Assembly (NCBI RefSeq): GCF_034356035.1
Contig: NZ_CP136423.1
Location: 2,914,001-2,978,000, forward strand
Length of the DNA stretch: 64,000 nucleotides
Direction of reading: 5' to 3'
From: Blautia hydrogenotrophica DSM 10507
GTDB taxonomy: Bacteria > Bacillota > Clostridia > Lachnospirales > Lachnospiraceae
The translations under genes were made by a program, and so were the position numbers. Position 1 is the stretch's first letter; every line of letters begins with the position of its first letter. The notes under the pieces were generated by a model. The model searched no databases, was not told where the DNA came from, and was given only the letters and a program-made list of their open reading frames with translations. Shown piece after piece: positions 35,733 through 44,510 of this stretch.

Positions 35733-36566
35733 TCACTCTTTCACAATGATTACCTGGCGCGCGGTATAGTAAGTGTCTGAGAACAATACCTGCTGCTCTC
35801 TCTCCTCTGTGACTGTCATACCAGCTGCTCCAAAGTCTGCCTTTCCGCTTGTGACCGCTGGGATAATGGAATCAAACGCCATATCTTCAATCTTTAAATC
35901 CATTCCCAATTTGTCTGCAATCGCCTGAGCGAAATCCGCATCCAATCCAACGATGTCTTCTCCTTCATAGTATTCATACGGCGGAAACTCCGCGTTGGTA
36001 GCCATCACTAAGGTACCATTAGAGCGGTCCACATCCTCTGGAGACTCATAGTAATTTTCACCAGCCGAATCTCCTATATAAGAATTCGCAATCTGCTCAA
36101 AGGTTCCGTCATCCTTCAGCTCCTGAATCACATCGTTAAACTGGTCGCACAGCTCCTGGTTCTCTTTCTCAAAGCAAAGCGCGTACTCCTCCTCACTGTA
36201 AGCACCGTCCAGAATCTTCAGCCCTTCGCTCTGTTTTACAAACTCCTGAGCCGGCAGGTCATCAATAACCACTGCGTCGATCTTGCCCTGAGTCAGAGCC
36301 TGGACTGCCTCAAAGCCCTTGTTGTAACGCTCCACGCTCTCATCTCCGAACTCATCTGTCACTGCCAAGTCACCAGTAGTTCCCTGCTGAACGCCGATCT
36401 TCTTTCCTTCCAGATCGTCACGAGACTCGATTGCGGCTGTCTCTTCTGTTGTCTCCTCTTTCCCTGTTGTCTCCTTGCTGCTGTCATCACTGGAACTTCC
36501 ACCACAGGCTGCCATGGACACAACACAGGCAGTCGCCAACAGTACACTCAATACTTTCTTTTTCAT
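35733..36566 (-). CDS. Amino acid ABC importer substrate-binding lipoprotein
   Basis: A 277-residue family 3 solute-binding protein. The signal ends in the lipobox SMAACGGSS, so Cys21 should be lipidated, and a Ser/Thr/Glu linker follows. The two lobes show LEGKKIGVQQGTTGDLAV and, near the end, FDSIIPAVTSGKADFGAAGMTVTEER with the GM-T/R-type ligand contacts. The lobe order looks circularly permuted compared with usual family 3 proteins: the LEGKKIGVQQGTT block normally follows the PPYEYYEGEDIVGLDADF block, but here it comes first. Confidence 0.88.
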   Translation of the reverse strand: MKKKVLSVLLATACVVSMAACGGSSSDDSSKETTGKEETTEETAAIESRDDLEGKKIGVQQGTTGDLAVTDEFGDESVERYNKGFEAVQALTQGKIDAVVIDDLPAQEFVKQSEGLKILDGAYSEEEYALCFEKENQELCDQFNDVIQELKDDGTFEQIANSYIGDSAGENYYESPEDVDRSNGTLVMATNAEFPPYEYYEGEDIVGLDADFAQAIADKLGMDLKIEDMAFDSIIPAVTSGKADFGAAGMTVTEEREQQVLFSDTYYTARQVIIVKE

Positions 36567-36637
36567 TGTTTTTCCTCCTCAACTTATAAATATTCATTTT
36601 CTTTGGCTAAATATACATTTTCACATGGATATCTAAC

Positions 36638-36665
36638 ATTGTACCATCTTTCCTTGAAAATACAA
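36638..36665 (-). promoter_or_regulatory. Promoter of the amino acid ABC importer operon
   Basis: On the minus strand TTGTAT (36665-36660) and TACAAT (36643-36638) are 16 nt apart, about 72 nt before the binding-protein start. The flanking sequence is very AT-rich. Confidence 0.55.
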
Positions 36666-36840
36666 GTATAGATCTTGCATAATAAAAAAATTTTTTTTAT
36701 AATCTTTTTAAAATATTTTGTCAAAAACTGATATTTTTTTCATTTTATTACGAATATATTATAGATGGAATTCCAGAGGCACTAAGTCACAACCATTCGT
36801 CTGGAATCTCCCGTACCTTAATCTAAACAGATCAGGAGAT

Positions 36841-37110
36841 ATGTTCACAGCCATGAAAAATTTATATCAGAATAATTTTGATCTTTTCGGAAACAATCTG
36901 TCTCACTACCGCCGTCTGTGTGGTATGACACAGGAGGCTCTAGGACGTGCCGTCGGAATGAACCGAACCTATATCAGTGCCTTAGAACATGGACGTGCAA
37001 ATCCAACCCTAAAGCTCATGTCTACACTGGCTATTGCTCTAAAAGTGGACGTCGGCAACCTACTGACGATTCCGAATGATTACCCTATTTCTGAGGAGGA
37101 ACTGCAATGA
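36841..37110 (+). CDS. XRE-family HTH regulator coupled to dapF
   Basis: A protein of about 89 residues with an HTH of the Xre/cro type: LSHYRRLCGMTQEALGRAVGMNRTYISALEHGRANPTLKLMSTLAIALKV is split here by helices 2 and 3 at TQEALGRAVG and NRTYISALEHG. The start is uncertain: ATG at 36841 is only 2 nt from GGAG, while ATG at 36853 is 14 nt from it. The stop overlaps the dapF start by 4 nt (ATGA), so the two are translationally coupled. It may sense lysine or peptidoglycan precursor levels; that is inferred only from the coupling. Confidence 0.8.
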   Translation: MFTAMKNLYQNNFDLFGNNLSHYRRLCGMTQEALGRAVGMNRTYISALEHGRANPTLKLMSTLAIALKVDVGNLLTIPNDYPISEEELQ

Positions 37111-37943
37111 AATTCACGAAAATGCATGGAATTGGCAACGACTACGTATATGTAAACTGTTTTCAAGAAAAAGTAGATAACCCGTCTGAGGTGGCAAAAT
37201 TCGTCAGCGACCGTCATTTTGGCGTTGGTTCTGACGGATTAATTTTAATTAAGCCCTCTCAGATAGCCGACTGCGAAATGGATATGTATAATCTAGATGG
37301 TTCTCAGGGAGCTATGTGTGGAAATGGAATCCGCTGCGTTGCAAAATACGTCTACGACTACGGCATCGTCCCTAAGACCACGCTGCGCATCGCCACCAAG
37401 AGTGGAATCAAAGAACTGAATCTGACTGTGGAAAATGGAAAAGTCTCCCTGGTGAGAGTCAATATGGGCTCCCCAATCCTGGAGGCTTCTAAAATTCCCG
37501 TTGTCTCTGACCAAAGTCAGGCTGTCAACCAGCCAATAAAGGTAAACGGGCACACCTACTACTTCACGGGAGTCTCTATGGGAAACCCCCACGCCGTCGT
37601 ATACCTGGACGATGTTGACAATCTGGATATTGAGAAAATTGGTCCTGCTTTCGAGAAACATCCCGTGTTCCCAGACCGTGTAAACACGGAATTTGTCAAA
37701 GTCATCGACCGGAAAACTCTAAAAATGCGAGTATGGGAACGAGGCTCCGGCGAGACTCTGGCCTGTGGTACCGGCGCCTGTGCCGTCGCAGTCTCTTCCA
37801 TTCTGAATAATCTCACAGGAGAAGAAGTCACTGTGAAGCTCTTAGGTGGCGATCTAAAAATTCACTGGGACCGCCTGGAAAACCTTGTTTATATGACAGG
37901 GCCAGCCACCACAGTTTTTGACGGGGAAATCACGCTTCCCTGA
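37107..37943 (+). CDS. dapF: Diaminopimelate epimerase DapF
   Basis: Interconverts LL- and meso-diaminopimelate for lysine and peptidoglycan synthesis. The 278-residue enzyme has GIGNDYVYVNC at the N-terminus and both catalytic Cys blocks: GAMCGNGIRCVAKY and SGETLACGTGACAV. Length is standard. No other dap gene is in the window, so it is separated from the rest of the lysine pathway and paired with the XRE regulator instead. Confidence 0.96.
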   Translation: MKFTKMHGIGNDYVYVNCFQEKVDNPSEVAKFVSDRHFGVGSDGLILIKPSQIADCEMDMYNLDGSQGAMCGNGIRCVAKYVYDYGIVPKTTLRIATKSGIKELNLTVENGKVSLVRVNMGSPILEASKIPVVSDQSQAVNQPIKVNGHTYYFTGVSMGNPHAVVYLDDVDNLDIEKIGPAFEKHPVFPDRVNTEFVKVIDRKTLKMRVWERGSGETLACGTGACAVAVSSILNNLTGEEVTVKLLGGDLKIHWDRLENLVYMTGPATTVFDGEITLP

Positions 37944-37966
37944 CCCCAACACGTACAGCTATAACA

Positions 37967-38015
37967 CAGACAGAGCCTGAACGGAATTCCACTCCTTCCA
38001 TCTAGGCTCTGTCTG
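37967..38015. terminator. Inverted repeat between dapF and the amidotransferase-like gene
   Basis: Perfect 12 bp arms CAGACAGAGCCT and AGGCTCTGTCTG with a 25 nt loop, between two convergent genes. There is no long T-run on either side. Confidence 0.6.
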
Positions 38016-38018
38016 CGT

Positions 38019-38819
38019 CTATCCTCTAATCGAGCGGTTCCCCGCCCGGTTCTTCCATCTTTGAAGCAGATAATAGAATATTCCAGACTTCTGTTCCGGT
38101 GCTTCTTTTTTGACCTCCTCTCCCTGGCTTTCCATCTCATGCAGATTCTCAAAATCCTCCTGTTCCCGCTGCTCAATCTCCTCTGGACAGTAGCACTGCA
38201 GCTTCAGGAGATTTTTCTCATAACGAAAATCTTGCCCTGCCGCCAGCTCATAGATTCCCCTGGGAAGATACTGCTCTTCCTCCTGGCCGCCCGTCGGCAT
38301 CGCCGCCTTGCCCAGGAAGCTCACAAAAGCCAATATGCTCCCTAACGACGTGGCAAAGGCTAACCTTCCTCCTATCAAGGCATAATACAAAGGCCTACCT
38401 CCCCCTGCGTCTCTGGCCGCAAACAGTCGTTCCTCTTTTCTGTCCCAGATCACCAGCGCGTAGGAGCCTTCCAGATAATTTACAATCTCCTCCCCATACT
38501 CCTCATAGGCATGCAGTATGACTTCTTTATCGCCGCCGCATCGGAATGTATATCCCGCTGCTTCTAGACGCTTCCGAAGCATTTTGGCATTTGTAATTAC
38601 ACCGTCACATACCAGAGCCAGCCTTCCGTCGTCGCTGACCCGTGGCTGATGGCACCCCTTCACCTCCACAACCTCATCCTGCCTAAAGGCCATCGCTCCA
38701 TTCTCCCAGTAATACTCTCCCAAATCATCCTCCTCGCAGTGATAAAGCTCCTGCATCATAGACTCCAGGACGATTCCCTGACTCTCCACTTTTCCCACAA
38801 AACCGCAGATACCGCACAT
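38019..38819 (-). CDS. Class II glutamine amidotransferase domain protein (AsnB-like N-terminal half only)
   Basis: A 266-residue protein. It begins MCGICGFVG, so Cys2 is the Ntn nucleophile. VCDGVITNAKMLRKRLEAAG and LEGSYALVIWDRKEERLFAARDAGGGRPLYYAL match the GATase II domain of asparagine synthetase. It ends just after the linker (RGIYELAAGQDFRYEKN), replaced by a charged tail, with no ATP-pyrophosphatase synthetase domain. Either it is a stand-alone glutaminase-type sensor or the other half is lost. The 93 bp upstream shows no further part of an AsnB gene. Confidence 0.8.
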   Translation of the reverse strand: MCGICGFVGKVESQGIVLESMMQELYHCEEDDLGEYYWENGAMAFRQDEVVEVKGCHQPRVSDDGRLALVCDGVITNAKMLRKRLEAAGYTFRCGGDKEVILHAYEEYGEEIVNYLEGSYALVIWDRKEERLFAARDAGGGRPLYYALIGGRLAFATSLGSILAFVSFLGKAAMPTGGQEEEQYLPRGIYELAAGQDFRYEKNLLKLQCYCPEEIEQREQEDFENLHEMESQGEEVKKEAPEQKSGIFYYLLQRWKNRAGNRSIRG

Positions 38820-38912
38820 GGTGATCCCTCCTTTCTCTACAAGCTATCTATCGTCCGTTCTGCCAAATACCTTTTCTTCTGTCATCTTTTATACTCCCCA
38901 TCTTTACTGCTG

Positions 38913-39857
38913 TTACTCGGAAGAAGACCGTCCGTCTTTTGAGATCTCGACCTGCGTTTCTCCCGCCGCTGTCACTTCTATATCCAAATCTTTCACAATC
39001 CTCTCCACATCCGCTTTTTTCCACAGATTATCTTCCACCTTCAAGGATTTCAGAGTCTCCTCAATTTGAGGCATCCACTGCTTTTGCGCATCTTTATCAC
39101 AAACTGTGCGCACAATCACGTTGCCTTCTGAAGTCGATAAGTAATAGACTTTTTCTTTTCCTTTTTCCCCGCTGTTTTCCATCAAAAGCGCCCCATAATC
39201 CTCTGCTCCCAGAACTGCTGCCTGGTACTGCGCCAACGAGATATAGCAATACTCTCCATCCGCAGAGTCAACCGAATACGCATAGGCTTCCCCGTCCTTA
39301 GTCTCCGCCTCAGGAATGAAGCTGTAATACACGTCCTGCCCCCCCTGCACAGAAATCTTAAATTCCGCGTTCTCGGACGGATCCGTATTTTCCTCTGTGC
39401 CCGACTTCTTCTGCTGCGCCTGTCCTCCTCTGACTGACGCCTCTTCTTTATCTGCGTCCTTTACCGTCTCGATTACTCCTTCGTAAAAACCTCTGCCTAT
39501 CTCAATTCTGGCTTTCTGATCTTTGCTGACCAACGCCACAGTTCCATTTTCATCCTGCTGCTGAGTAAAGCTGTCTTTCGCATACGTCAGAGAGTACTGT
39601 CCCTCCTTTGAGACTGTTCCGACACCACTATCCGCCTGCTTTGCCGTCTGTGTCTTACGGGGCGTTTCTTTTTTGTCTGTCTTCGTCTCAGCATTTGCAG
39701 CCTTCACTGATTTCCCGTCATCCTTTGACGCCAATTCCAGCCCCATGCCCGCACTTTGAACTGTCACAGGCTCCCTCTCGATCTTCTGAGCACAGGCCGG
39801 CAGTACCAATGCCATAACAACTGCCAGGCCTGTGCAAATCCATTTTTCTCTCTTCAT
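38913..39857 (-). CDS. Putative lipoprotein linked to a two-component system
   Basis: A 314-residue protein of unknown function. The signal peptide ends in the lipobox VLPACAQ. A low-complexity Lys/Thr/Glu linker of about 60 residues follows, then a globular part with QYSLTYAKDSFTQQQDENGTVALVS and a C-terminal GNVIVRTVCDKDAQKQWMPQIEETLKSLKV like the end of PsbP/DcrB-type lipoproteins. The start at 39857 has GGAGGT 8 nt upstream. It lies 43 bp after the histidine kinase gene, so it may be a sensor partner or a target of that system. Confidence 0.7.
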   Translation of the reverse strand: MKREKWICTGLAVVMALVLPACAQKIEREPVTVQSAGMGLELASKDDGKSVKAANAETKTDKKETPRKTQTAKQADSGVGTVSKEGQYSLTYAKDSFTQQQDENGTVALVSKDQKARIEIGRGFYEGVIETVKDADKEEASVRGGQAQQKKSGTEENTDPSENAEFKISVQGGQDVYYSFIPEAETKDGEAYAYSVDSADGEYCYISLAQYQAAVLGAEDYGALLMENSGEKGKEKVYYLSTSEGNVIVRTVCDKDAQKQWMPQIEETLKSLKVEDNLWKKADVERIVKDLDIEVTAAGETQVEISKDGRSSSE

Positions 39858-39900
39858 AAGTTTACCTCCGTCTTTGTCTTTTACTATTTTCAATCTCATT

Positions 39901-41319
39901 CTAAGACGAAGATTCTTCCGCCGTATTTCCAGGCTGTATCAGAGCTGTAACATTTCGCGGGAACCGAGCCGTGACTGTCGTCCCTTTTTCTTCCGCAGAA
40001 TGAATTTCCAGCCAGCCTCCTAACTGCTCGACGATTTGCCGGCACAGATACAGGCCAATGCCGCTGCCTCCCGTCTGCCTGCTGCGGGATTTGTCTACCC
40101 GGTAAAAAGGTTCTGTCACCCGCTCTACTGCCTCAGCCGGGATTCCCCTGCCCCAGTCCTGCACCCTCAGGACAAAGCCATCCTCGCAGTTTTCCGCGCA
40201 GACTCGCACCCGCCCGCCTCTATCCGAATACAGAGCCGCGTTTCTCAGCAGATTCGACAGCAAAATGTACAGCAGCAGATAATCGCTGTTCACCGTCTGT
40301 CGTTCCCACTGGAATTCTACACGAACCTGCTGCTTTGCAAACAGCTGGTCTAAGTCCTGGCGCAAATCCGCCTCCAGGTCCCGAAGCTTCACCGGCTCAG
40401 CTTTCCATCCCTCCGCCCGTATCTTGTGCAGCTGCATTAATTTCTGGTACATCTGCTGAATCCTCCTGGCCTCGGACTCTATATTCTCCAGAGCCTTGAT
40501 CTGCTGCTGCCTGGTACAGTTCGCAGTCTTCAAAAGCTGCGCGTATCCCAAAATGGAGGTGAGCGGCGTGTTGATCTCATGAGTCATGGCCTCGATAAAC
40601 TGCTGTTTTCTGTCGGCCTCCTCTCTCAAATTCTCTTCCCGCTCCTCCACTGCCCGAGCCATGGAATTAAATGCCGCGCCCAGACGTCCAATCTCGTCGG
40701 TACCCTGTGCACAAAAAATCTCATAGTTTCCTTCGTTGACGCGGCCCGCGCTCTGTTCCAGTTTTTTCAGCGGTCTGGTCAATGCCTTCGAGATTAAGAG
40801 CGCTACCAAGGCGGTCACCGCCAGAAAAATACCCAGCCACACAGACAGATACCAGATCTGCGATTTCCGGTCCTCATAGACAGCCGTGATATCTCTTAAG
40901 TAAAACAGCACCTCTTCGGAATTTCTCCTGCCTGCTGTCATTATATAATAACGATGATCTGCCTTTGTAATCCTCAGTTTTCTCTGATTATTTTTCACAT
41001 CCAGCATAGAGGCGTATATCTCAGGTTCGATTCCTTCCAGGCTCTGGTAAATACACTCTTCTTTTTTATAGAACGAAAAATAGATGCCTTTGTCTTCATA
41101 ATACTTCCCATACCACTGCAGTCCCGGCAAAATTCCGCCGAAAATTTCCTCCGCATTGTCAATCGCCGCCGCCAAAAGCTCCATCTCTCCTAGAGAACGC
41201 TCCTGTTCCCGTCTTAAATTGTCCTTGTGATTTTCATAGATCTGAAAACATCCATAGAGAATGACCACAAAAAACGCGGTCAGAAAGATACCCAAAAAGA
41301 TTTTATGCCATAGCTTCAT
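39901..41319 (-). CDS. Sensor histidine kinase
   Basis: A 472-residue membrane kinase. Membrane helices lie at about 5-26 and 157-180 and enclose an extracytoplasmic sensor of about 130 residues. HAMP covers about 180-235. The phosphoacceptor is His247 in EAMTHEINTPLTSILGYAQLL. The ATP domain shows the N box LLSNLLRNAALYS, DWGRGIP and GGSGIGLYL. The gene overlaps the response regulator by 4 bp. Stimulus unknown; the neighbouring lipoprotein suggests an envelope signal. Confidence 0.93.
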   Translation of the reverse strand: MKLWHKIFLGIFLTAFFVVILYGCFQIYENHKDNLRREQERSLGEMELLAAAIDNAEEIFGGILPGLQWYGKYYEDKGIYFSFYKKEECIYQSLEGIEPEIYASMLDVKNNQRKLRITKADHRYYIMTAGRRNSEEVLFYLRDITAVYEDRKSQIWYLSVWLGIFLAVTALVALLISKALTRPLKKLEQSAGRVNEGNYEIFCAQGTDEIGRLGAAFNSMARAVEEREENLREEADRKQQFIEAMTHEINTPLTSILGYAQLLKTANCTRQQQIKALENIESEARRIQQMYQKLMQLHKIRAEGWKAEPVKLRDLEADLRQDLDQLFAKQQVRVEFQWERQTVNSDYLLLYILLSNLLRNAALYSDRGGRVRVCAENCEDGFVLRVQDWGRGIPAEAVERVTEPFYRVDKSRSRQTGGSGIGLYLCRQIVEQLGGWLEIHSAEEKGTTVTARFPRNVTALIQPGNTAEESSS

Positions 41320-41975
41320 ACTGTTTTCCCCAAGCGGTAGCCGTATTTGTAGACCGTCTCAATCTCTTTCTCCCATCCCAGCTTCTTCCTCAGCCTCTGT
41401 ATGTGAATATCCACCGTCCTAGTCTCCCCCTCATAGACATATCCCCAAGCCTGTTCCAGAAGCTGCTCCCTCGACAATGCCAGGTTGCAGTTTCGAATCA
41501 ACACCTCCAACAGCGCAAATTCCTGGGCGGTCAACTCCACCGGATTTTGACCCCTGAACACCTTTCTCTGGGCAAAATTTACCGTCACCTCTCCCAGGCA
41601 GAATTCCTTCTCCTGCCTCCCGCACCTTCTCAGCACAGTCTCCACCCTGGCCAGCAGCTCAATGGACTCAAAAGGTTTGGTCACATAGTCGTCAGCTCCC
41701 AGCTTCAGCCCTTTTACCTTGTCCATCAAGCTGTCTTTCGCGGTGAGGTAGATCACCGGAACCTGCTTTTTCATAAAATAAGGCAGCAGTTCATACCCGT
41801 CCAGCTCCGGCAGCATAATATCCAGCAGAACCAAGTCCAGCTCCGCCCTCTGGTTCCACTCCAATGCCTCCTTCGAGGTAAATGCCTGTATCGCCCGGTG
41901 TCCCACCATCTCCAAATTCATGGAGATCAAATCATTGATTTTCTTCTCATCGTCCACTACCAGTATCACTGCCAT
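41316..41975 (-). CDS. OmpR-family response regulator
   Basis: A 219-residue regulator. The receiver domain has the acidic pocket VVDDEK, the phosphoacceptor Asp52 in LVLLDIMLPELDG and the Lys in GADDYVTKPF. The C-terminal winged helix includes LSREQLLEQAWGYVYEGETRTVDIHIQRLRKKLG, given here only as a landmark of the family. The start at 41975 has GAGGAG about 8 nt upstream. It forms an operon with the kinase and lipoprotein. Confidence 0.94.
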   Translation of the reverse strand: MAVILVVDDEKKINDLISMNLEMVGHRAIQAFTSKEALEWNQRAELDLVLLDIMLPELDGYELLPYFMKKQVPVIYLTAKDSLMDKVKGLKLGADDYVTKPFESIELLARVETVLRRCGRQEKEFCLGEVTVNFAQRKVFRGQNPVELTAQEFALLEVLIRNCNLALSREQLLEQAWGYVYEGETRTVDIHIQRLRKKLGWEKEIETVYKYGYRLGKTV

Positions 41976-42046
41976 AAAAAAACTCCTCACAGTCGGTTCA
42001 TTCTCCGCGATGTCATGAAAACTTTGTCCCATTTACATCCGCGTCA

Positions 42047-42095
42047 ATTATACCATACTGTGAGGAGAAAGTTGTTTCCAGCTTGTAACAACTTT
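42047..42095 (-). promoter_or_regulatory. Promoter region of the two-component operon with dyad
   Basis: On the minus strand TATAAT (42052-42047) lies about 70 nt before the regulator gene but has a poor -35. Just upstream is a perfect dyad AAAGTTGTT (42068) / AACAACTTT (42087), and an ACTTTGTCC motif occurs here (42091) and again at 42022. These may be binding sites of the response regulator, as expected if it activates its own weak promoter. Confidence 0.45.
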
Positions 42096-42123
42096 GTCCG
42101 CTTACTTTACACCGCCACGCACC

Positions 42124-43332
42124 TTAGTCCTCCCTAAGCTCAGCCGCGACATCTGGAAACATCTGGACACTTCTCTTTAAAATGCCCTTGATATGGGCGA
42201 TCAAAATTCCATAGTTGGTGATCGGCACCTTCTGATCCTGGGCACATTTTATCCGGTATTTCATCTCCCGCTCATTTAACATACACCCGCCGCAGTGAAC
42301 GATCAGACGATAGGAGGAGAGCTCCTCCGGAAATTCCACCCCGGAAGTAAAGGCAAACTTTAACTCCTTGCCGGTATACTCCCGAATCCAACGGGGAATT
42401 TTCACAGTGCCGATATCATCGCACTGCCGGTGATGCGTACAGCCCTCAGAAATCAGCACAGTATCCCCGTCCGAAAGCCGGTCTAAAGCCGAGGCTCCGG
42501 CCACCGCTTCCGCTAGATTCCCTTTATATCTGGCAAACAAAATAGAAAAAGACGTCATCCAGATATCCTCTGGCGTGTCCTTGGCCACCCTCTCAAAGAC
42601 CTGGCTGTCTGTAACCACCAGCCGCGGCTTTTTCCCCAGACTCTCCAAAGTCTCTCTCAGCGCATCCTCTCTCACCACAATTGAGACACCGTTGGAATCC
42701 AAAATATCCCGGATCGTCTGCTGCTGCGGCAAAATCAATCTGCCCTTAGGCGCAGCCTTATCAATGGGAATCACCAGGATGACAAAATCCGAAGGACGCA
42801 GCAAATCCCCGACAATTCGAAGTTTCGGTTCCTCTGTGACTGCCAAAGCCGCAATCTTTTCTTTCAGCTCATAGATCTTTTCTCCGGTCACAGCGCTGAC
42901 ATAGATTTCCCCCTCTCCCTCTGGCTGCCGTTCTTTTAACAAGTCGGCTTTATTATAGACAACCACATAGGGAATCTCTTTTTCCTTGATGATGGACAAA
43001 AGCTCCTGATCTGCCTCTTTCATTCCCACGGCAGCGTCCACCACTAAGACCGCCACGTCTGTCTTATTCAGCACCTGTCGGGCTTTCTTTACTCTCAGCT
43101 CTCCCAAAGCTCCCTCATCGTCCATTCCCGGCGTGTCAATAATCACCACCGGCCCTAAGGGCAGCAGCTCCATCGCTTTGCTCACAGGGTCTGTCGTCGT
43201 CCCCCTCACATCGGAGACTACCGCCAAATCCTGTCCTGTCACTGCGTTGACCACACTCGACTTACCCGCATTTCTCATTCCAAAAAAACCAATATGTACC
43301 CTGTCTGAAGAGGGCGTACTGTTCAATCCCAT
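42124..43332 (-). CDS. hydF: [FeFe]-hydrogenase H-cluster maturation GTPase HydF
   Basis: A 402-residue scaffold GTPase that assembles the di-iron subcluster of [FeFe] hydrogenase. The G domain has GMRNAGKSS (P-loop), DTPGMDDEG (G3) and YNKADLL (G4). The C-terminal part carries the cluster ligands: a Cys-His pair in EGCTHHRQCDD and HCGGC about 50 residues later, matching the CxH...HCxxC arrangement of HydF. hydE, hydG and the hydrogenase are not in the window. This confirms a hydrogen-producing or consuming anaerobe. Confidence 0.95.
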   Translation of the reverse strand: MGLNSTPSSDRVHIGFFGMRNAGKSSVVNAVTGQDLAVVSDVRGTTTDPVSKAMELLPLGPVVIIDTPGMDDEGALGELRVKKARQVLNKTDVAVLVVDAAVGMKEADQELLSIIKEKEIPYVVVYNKADLLKERQPEGEGEIYVSAVTGEKIYELKEKIAALAVTEEPKLRIVGDLLRPSDFVILVIPIDKAAPKGRLILPQQQTIRDILDSNGVSIVVREDALRETLESLGKKPRLVVTDSQVFERVAKDTPEDIWMTSFSILFARYKGNLAEAVAGASALDRLSDGDTVLISEGCTHHRQCDDIGTVKIPRWIREYTGKELKFAFTSGVEFPEELSSYRLIVHCGGCMLNEREMKYRIKCAQDQKVPITNYGILIAHIKGILKRSVQMFPDVAAELRED

Positions 43333-43387
43333 ATTTTTATCCTCCTAAAACTCCCACGTATTTTCAAGGTTTGTACCTGGACTAAAT

Positions 43388-44308
43388 TTATCTGTTCATC
43401 AGACTTCCCACCGGCACTTTAGCCAAGACGTCTCTTTCCCCGTAGTTTTTCACAATGCGTTCCAATTCCTTAATGCCCACAGTCAAAAACTTATCCTTGT
43501 GGTAGACAAAGCTAAACTTACGATTCCACTCCTGTTCCTCCTGGGCGAAGGCTTTCAGCCTTCCCTCTTTGACCTCAGTCTCGATCAGTCCCACTGACAG
43601 CACCGCCAGACACTGGTTGATCTGTACGGTCCGCAAAATCGCGGCCGGAGAGCTCTCCTCAAATACAACTTTGATCCGCACCCCATGTTTTTCCAGATAA
43701 TTCTCAAACAGGGCCCTAGTCCCGCTGCCCTTTTCCCGCATGACGAACTCCTGATCTTTTAAATCGGAAGGATACAGTTTTTCCCGCTCCATAAACGGAT
43801 GGTCCTTGCCGCACACTAACACCAAGTAATCATCAATCATAGGAATCGCCACTAAATCGCGACTCTGCACCTTGCCCTCGATGATTCCCACATCCAGCTC
43901 CATAGCCAGCAGCTTTTCTTCAATCGTCTGCGTGTTTCCTCCATAGCAATAGACATCTGTCTGAGGATGCTCCAGTCGAAATTCCCGGACAATCTCTGGC
44001 AGCGCCCGGCTGCCGACCGTCACCGTCGCGCCAATTCTGAGCCTCTCCTTCAAGTCTCTGAACATATGCTCCTCTAACTGGTCAAACTGAAATACCACCT
44101 GTTTCGCATAAGAGTAAAAGGTTTTCCCTGCCTCAGTGATGTAAAGTTTCTTGGATAACCGTTCAAACAGAAGAACCCGATAGTGTTCTTCCAACTCCCT
44201 GACCGCCTGGCTGACCGACGGCTGCGTGATATACAATTTTTTCGCGGCCTGACTCATCGTCCCACTGTCCGCCACCGCCAGAAAAATTCTGAGATGCCGA
44301 ATCGTCAT
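43388..44308 (-). CDS. LysR-family regulator, divergent from sulfur-redox genes
   Basis: A 306-residue LysR protein. The N-terminal winged HTH reads IRHLRIFLAVADSGTMSQAAKKLYITQPSVSQAVRELE, given here as the defining block, and the effector domain follows from about residue 90. The start at 44308 has GGAGGTG 6 nt upstream; five extra residues would be added by an upstream GTG. It is divergent from the CoA-disulfide reductase gene with 200 bp between, the usual layout for a LysR protein controlling its neighbour. It most resembles CysL/CysB-type regulators of sulfur metabolism. Confidence 0.88.
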   Translation of the reverse strand: MTIRHLRIFLAVADSGTMSQAAKKLYITQPSVSQAVRELEEHYRVLLFERLSKKLYITEAGKTFYSYAKQVVFQFDQLEEHMFRDLKERLRIGATVTVGSRALPEIVREFRLEHPQTDVYCYGGNTQTIEEKLLAMELDVGIIEGKVQSRDLVAIPMIDDYLVLVCGKDHPFMEREKLYPSDLKDQEFVMREKGSGTRALFENYLEKHGVRIKVVFEESSPAAILRTVQINQCLAVLSVGLIETEVKEGRLKAFAQEEQEWNRKFSFVYHKDKFLTVGIKELERIVKNYGERDVLAKVPVGSLMNR

Positions 44309-44336
44309 CAGTTTCACCTCCACCCTCTTGGCATTT

Positions 44337-44402
44337 ATAGGTAATTACTATAATATATATAAGATTATAATAATTTACCTATGATAATTCAAGTGCTATA
44401 AT
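44337..44402 (+). promoter_or_regulatory. Promoter and candidate LysR operator for the sulfur-redox operon
   Basis: TATAAT (44397-44402) with TTTACC 17 nt upstream forms a weak -35/strong -10 promoter, as expected of an activated one. A dyad ATAGGTAA (44337) / TTACCTAT (44375) brackets 30 nt and its right arm overlaps the -35. This fits LysR binding between the divergent genes. Confidence 0.55.
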
Positions 44403-44421
44403 AAAAGAAATCAAACACTTG

Positions 44422-44485
44422 GTAACAGTTCCGCCACGATAAGCGCGCAGTATGGCTTTACGAATGGGGCTGGATGAACTGTTAC
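44422..44485 (+). ncRNA. Leader hairpin of the CoA-disulfide reductase gene
   Basis: Perfect 10 bp arms GTAACAGTTC (44422) and GAACTGTTAC (44476) close a 44 nt loop just after the promoter and before the ribosome site at about 44500. Both arms are flanked by ACACTT. The sequence GGATGAAC followed by ACAACAC is also found in the leader before the sulfite-reductase-like gene. No known riboswitch is recognised; a structured regulatory leader is possible. Confidence 0.4.
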
Positions 44486-44510
44486 AACACTTAGAAAGAG
44501 GTATTGAGGT

